From Chrysomallon squamiferum (Eukaryota > Mollusca > Gastropoda > Neomphalida > Peltospiridae): DNA of 10,000 nucleotides. The translations under genes were made by a program, and so were the position numbers. The stretch lies in the NCBI GenBank assembly GCA_012295275.1, contig CM022673.1:25507261-25517260 (forward strand), written 5' to 3'. Each line of letters begins with the position of its first letter. Position 1 is the stretch's first letter. The notes beneath the pieces were generated by a model. That model was not told the DNA's origin and made no database searches. It saw nothing but the letters and a program-made list of their open reading frames with translations. Positions 6,861 through 10,000 of this stretch are shown piece by piece.

Positions 6861-7023
6861 ACAAATATATTCTTAAATGCAAGACTGAAGTAATTCTTTT
6901 TCTTGTTTATAACTGATTTTTGTGGTCCTTGTTTTGTAAAAGTCAGCTACAAGTGGTTTACATTGCATTGCTCGTTTTGTTTTCCGACCATAATGAGTAT
7001 GTATTTGTTGTGAAAACTGTGTC

Positions 7024-7059
<36 letters not shown>

Positions 7060-7189
7060 AGAAGAGATCCACATGTTTTTTTTTTTTTAATCACCATGAA
7101 ATGTAAGAATTCAATAAAAACACCGTATTAAATAAACTAATAATATCAACATTATTACATAACTGTCATTACTGCTGCTATCAGAACGA
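6861..7189. other. AT-rich stretch with a homopurine (GA)n tract
   Basis: 7027-7067 is 41 nt of pure A/G, mostly GA repeats then GAA. A mirror-symmetric homopurine run of this type can form triplex DNA. The Ser/Leu-rich minus-strand frame here is the translated repeat. Confidence 0.8.
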
Positions 7190-7490
7190 TCTCGTGCTGC
7201 CAGACTCAATATCTGACTGTACATTAGTGTTTTGCAGACTGCTAACAAAGAGTTATTAACTCCGGCAAAAATACATGTGGTGCAATCATTCTGTAATTTC
7301 AGCTGGAATCATCTGCTACATAATGAGACGGGATCATTAACAGTCATTCACTGGACAGAAATCATTTCCTGCAAGGTCAGAAAAGACTTTTTCATCCAAT
7401 TTGTGAATCTGTGACAGCGAGGCTGCAAAAGCAATAAACCAATAATTTCCTGTCCTGCTTCGCTGTCAGCGTTGGATGAAAGAATCCCAA
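7190..7490. promoter_or_regulatory. Putative constrained non-coding element A
   Basis: About 300 nt of complex sequence without simple repeats, between AT-rich and A-run neighbours. It contains the near-palindrome GAGTTATTAACTC (7250-7262), homeodomain-type TAAT/ATTA cores and the two-part inverted repeat at 7390-7481. The plus-strand frame 7232-7414 ends within that structure and has no domain or splice support. Regulatory function is inference from composition; no conservation data were available. Confidence 0.3.
7390..7481. repeat. Two-part inverted repeat (10 bp + 12 bp stems)
   Basis: TTTCATCCAA (7390-7399) pairs with TTGGATGAAA (7472-7481). Inside it TGACAGCGAGGC (7412-7423) pairs with GCTTCGCTGTCA (7457-7468), with one G-T wobble. 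The internal loop is 12 nt on one side and 3 on the other; the terminal loop is 33 nt. Confidence 0.7.
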
Positions 7491-8223
7491 GGAAAAAAAC
7501 AAAAAAAAAAAAAAAAAATAACTACACAAAAAAATTATTATTATTATAATCTTCATTTCACGAATGTCTTTAAGTTTTGTTTCTTTTTTTTTTCCTGGGC
7601 AAGATCAAATATCAGATTTTAAGAATATAGCAATGTTAAAATTGGATGTTTCTTTCTGTTTATTTTTGAATTTAAGTTTACAGAAAGTAAATTACAGAAG
7701 TGTTGTCTCTAAAACTTTTCAAGTTTTAAAAGGTTACGTTTTTTTTTTTTGTTTTATTACTGCCTATGGGAAGGTTTTAAAGAAATATCCCTTGCTGCTA
7801 ATAATTATTAATATTTTTTTTTTATTAATAACCATTAAGATCTATTGAGAGCTCATTACAGAAAAAATTCTTTCATTCATTTAAATTTTTAAAATTATTT
7901 ATTTATTTATTATTATTACTATTATTATTATTATTATTATTATTACAGTTATTATTTTATTAAATTATTAGTAAGTTTCTAAAATTAAATGTTTTAAATA
8001 AAATTTAAATAAAATATATATAAACTATAAATTCAAAATTTTTTAAATATGCTTTAATTTAATAAAAGAAAATTTAAAATTGCAACTATTATAAACAATT
8101 TTTAAATATATCTATAATTTAACTTTGAAAAGATTATTTAAAATTTCAGACTGTGTATATAGTAAACAATTTGATAATAAAATATAAATTTATCTGTTGA
8201 TAAAATTTAACTTTGTAGTCAAA
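7491..8223. other. AT-rich non-coding stretch with (TTA)n
   Basis: A run at about 7501-7518, T runs near 7583-7593, 7739-7750 and 7815-7823, and a (TTA)n microsatellite at about 7910-7946. The 94-codon plus-strand frame (7564-7848) is Phe/Ile/Leu-rich and has no motif, so I treat it as chance. A degenerate copy of the downstream minisatellite unit is at about 8147-8170. Confidence 0.55.
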
Positions 8224-8575
8224 ATCAGAACTGTGAGTATGTGATCAGAACTGTGAGTATCTAGTAAAATATCAGACTGTGAGTATGTAGTAAAATATCA
8301 GAACTGTGAGTATATAGTAAAAAAAAACTGTGTGTATCAGAACTGTGAGTATGTAGTAAAATATCAGAACTGTATGTAGTAAAATATCAGAACTGTATGA
8401 GTAAAACATCAGAATATAGTAAAATATCAGAACTGTGAGTGTGCAGTCAAATATCAGAACTGTATGTAGTAAAATATCAGAACTGTGAGTATGTAGTAAA
8501 ATATCAGAACTGTGTATAACTGAATATGTAATAAAATATCAGAAAAGTGAATATACAACACAGTATCAGAACATT
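8224..8575 (+). repeat. 27-bp minisatellite array, about 14 units
   Basis: The unit is ATCAGAACTGTGAGT followed by ATGTAGTAAAAT. Length variants of 20, 22, 23, 26 and 27 nt come from loss of GTGAGT or of the tail. The last copies are the most degenerate. Confidence 0.92.
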
Positions 8576-9081
8576 AAAAAAATTAAAATTGAAATGTTTA
8601 ATGTACACCAAGATGGAAATAAGAAAAAGTCTTAATACATGTTTCCAATTTAATCTTAATTTTTTACCCCAGAAAATAAAAAAAAAACTAAAAATAAATT
8701 TAAAATGAAAATAACTCATTATAGATTTATAAGAAAATCACAGATGTACTTAAAATGGAGAAGAAGAATTAAAAAAAAAAGGAAAAAAGAAAAAAGAAAA
8801 AGAAGAGTGACAAAATTAAAAATAAAACTATAAATATTTACATACACCTAGTAATGATAAAAAAAAAATAAAATAAAAATAACATAAAGTTATATTAACC
8901 AAATACTAATTAGGAAAAAAAAAAAAAAATAAGAAAAGAAAAGAAAAAAATATATATGATTATTATAAGACTTGTAATAAAAAATTAATGAATCTCAAAC
9001 AGAAATTAAAAAAATTAAAACCATCAGCAGAAACAACCTCATAGTAAAAGTCACAATTTAATATATATATATATATTTTAC
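8576..9081. other. A-rich non-coding stretch with purine tracts and (AT)n
   Basis: Nearly pure A/G sequence at about 8757-8808, A runs at about 8860 and 8914-8930, and (AT)n at 9059-9076. No coding signal. Confidence 0.6.
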
Positions 9082-9177
9082 ATCAGAACTGTGAGTATGT
9101 AGTAAAAATATCAGAACAGTGAGTACATAGTCAAATATCAGAACAATTGTAAGTAGTCAAATATCAGAACTCTATGT

Positions 9178-9179
<2 letters not shown>
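9082..9179 (+). repeat. Second array of the same 27-bp minisatellite, four units
   Basis: Units start at about 9082, 9110, 9137 and 9163 and share the ATCAGAAC core with the 8224-8575 array 500 nt away. Two units have GTCAAAT in place of GTAAAAT, a variant also present in the first array. Confidence 0.9.

Positions 9180-9211
<32 letters not shown>
9180..9211 (+). repeat. (CA)n microsatellite
   Basis: About 16 uninterrupted CA units directly abut the end of the second minisatellite array. Confidence 0.95.
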
Positions 9212-9212
<1 letters not shown>

Positions 9213-9239
9213 TCAGCAAGCTTATTATAAATTTCTAAC

Positions 9240-9800
9240 AAGATGCTGAAGGAGTGAAAAACGTTGCAGCAAACTTGGGGCAGAGTCAGAAAAGAAAAGA
9301 AGTTATTAATCTTGACAGCACACTGTTGTGTTGTTTCGCCCATCTGTTTTCAATCCGGAGTTATTAACCTTTCTAATTTGGTCAGCGGGCCTGCAGGGAT
9401 TACCTGCTGCATGATAACCAGCTTCATATTAATCTCCAATAAAACGCCTCACTTGAGTAAACTCCTTATAATGAACGTCGAAAACACACTGCCAGTTTTA
9501 TTTCCCCCCCCCCCTCATCATCATTGCCGTAATTACTGCATTTCCTCCAGTAGTCTTGGCCTGCATTCCTTGCCAATTATCTTTTGACGATTTCGAAATA
9601 TGTGCTTCAATTACCTCCAAAAGGAAATATGAAAGGATTCAATCTCGGAAGATAATATCCTGTTCAACTGGAGGGTTATGAAATGATTTCTGTCGGCCTT
9701 CGCCTAACACGTGTTGGCAAAAGTTATTTGCTTGTACACATGCGGGCTAATTTCATTTGACACAAAAATAACAGAATTGTCAGAACGGGTATAAAATGTT
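9240..9800. promoter_or_regulatory. Putative constrained non-coding element B
   Basis: About 560 nt of complex sequence, the least AT-rich long stretch in the window, broken only by a C11 run (9504-9514). Motifs resembling known factor sites are: CCGGAGTTATTAAC (9355-9368), CCAATAAAAC (9436-9445, posterior Hox/Cdx-like), CACTTGAGT (9450-9458, NK2-like), GCATTCC (9563-9569, TEAD core), TTATCT (9578-9583, GATA-like) and the palindrome AACACGTGTT with an E-box (9706-9715), followed by TTGGCAA (NFI half-site). The 107-codon plus-strand frame has no domain and crosses the C run. Enhancer function is inference. Confidence 0.35.
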
Positions 9801-10000
9801 GTTTTAACGTGTGACTGGGGTGAGATCTCCAGGAGTGTGTGCTTAACTGACAGAGAAAGAGAAAGAAAAAAAAAAAAAACACAGCTAGCAGCAGCAATGA
9901 GGGATGTCAGTAGAGAAATTTTTTTATTTAAGAAAAATAATAATAATAATACGTTATGTTTGTAATCTGGTTTGAATTTGGTGAGAAAAATGGCTGTAAT
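9801..10000. other. Non-coding tail of the window
   Basis: Contains an A run at about 9867-9880 and a short (AAT)n at about 9936-9950. No gene signal is seen. Confidence 0.5.

Noticed and set aside
7232-7414. Plus-strand 60-codon frame in the complex island
   Set aside because: There are no flanking splice sites with matching phase, and the end overlaps the inverted repeat. Non-coding constraint explains the composition as well.
7564-7848. Plus-strand 94-codon Phe/Ile-rich frame
   Set aside because: Composition follows the T-rich DNA, with no signal peptide pattern, motif or splice support.
9264-9587. Plus-strand 107-codon frame
   Set aside because: It has no domain, crosses a C11 run translated as prolines, and lies in sequence that looks like a non-coding element.
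1-10000. Prokaryotic defence system, CRISPR array, retroviral or transposase gene
   Set aside because: No direct-repeat/spacer pattern, no long frames with reverse transcriptase, integrase or transposase motifs, and the sequence is of eukaryotic intron type throughout.

Overview
This is an AT-rich (about 70% or more by eye) animal-type nuclear sequence. It is crowded with homopolymer A/T runs, (AAAT)n, (AAT)n, (CA)n/(TG)n and (GA)n microsatellites, and at least two kinds of minisatellite. There are no bacterial-style operons, ribosome binding sites, tRNA or rRNA genes, CRISPR arrays or insertion sequences. Dense simple repeats, small exons bounded by GT..AG signals and long introns fit an invertebrate metazoan. 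A mollusc or other lophotrochozoan is my impression only and is not proven. Nearly all long open frames in the window are translated microsatellites or chance frames.

The best coding evidence lies on the minus strand, so transcription runs from high to low coordinates. Three small exons agree in reading-frame phase: a possible first coding exon (4758-4719), a 72-nt exon (4453-4382) and a 183-nt exon (1879-1697). Both internal exons begin in phase 1 and end in phase 1. Spliced, they would encode an acidic, Ser/Thr/Asn-rich and apparently disordered segment of a protein I do not recognise. A second minus-strand pair, 864-769 and 688-475, is joined by an 80-nt GT..AG intron in phase 2. It could be the 3' end of the same gene or of another gene, but the link to the 1697 donor is missing, so it is weaker. 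The 49-nt candidate at 2075-2027 would bring in a stop codon if spliced between the 4382 donor and the 1879 acceptor, so it is a possible poison exon.

Layout. 1-470 is AT-rich simple sequence. 475-864 is the tentative two-exon pair. 870-1690 is A-rich and microsatellite DNA. 1697-1915 is the best exon, with a 10-bp perfect hairpin and a possible second in-frame acceptor. 2160-2640 is a more complex island with a triple DR1-type nuclear-receptor half-site array. 2900-3131 is a compound CA tract. 3600-4150 holds a degenerate minisatellite with a period of about 97 bp. 4382-4758 holds the other two exons. 4900-5515 holds TG and CA microsatellites, and 5616-5687 a 15-bp perfect inverted repeat. 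7190-7490 and 9240-9800 are complex, less AT-rich islands that look like constrained non-coding DNA; they share a CCGGAGTTAWTAAC-like motif in opposite orientation. The first of them contains a two-part inverted repeat. 8224-8575 and 9082-9179 are two arrays of one minisatellite family of about 27 bp. The rest is AT-rich intron or intergenic sequence.

No complete gene and no recognisable protein domain can be called from this window alone.
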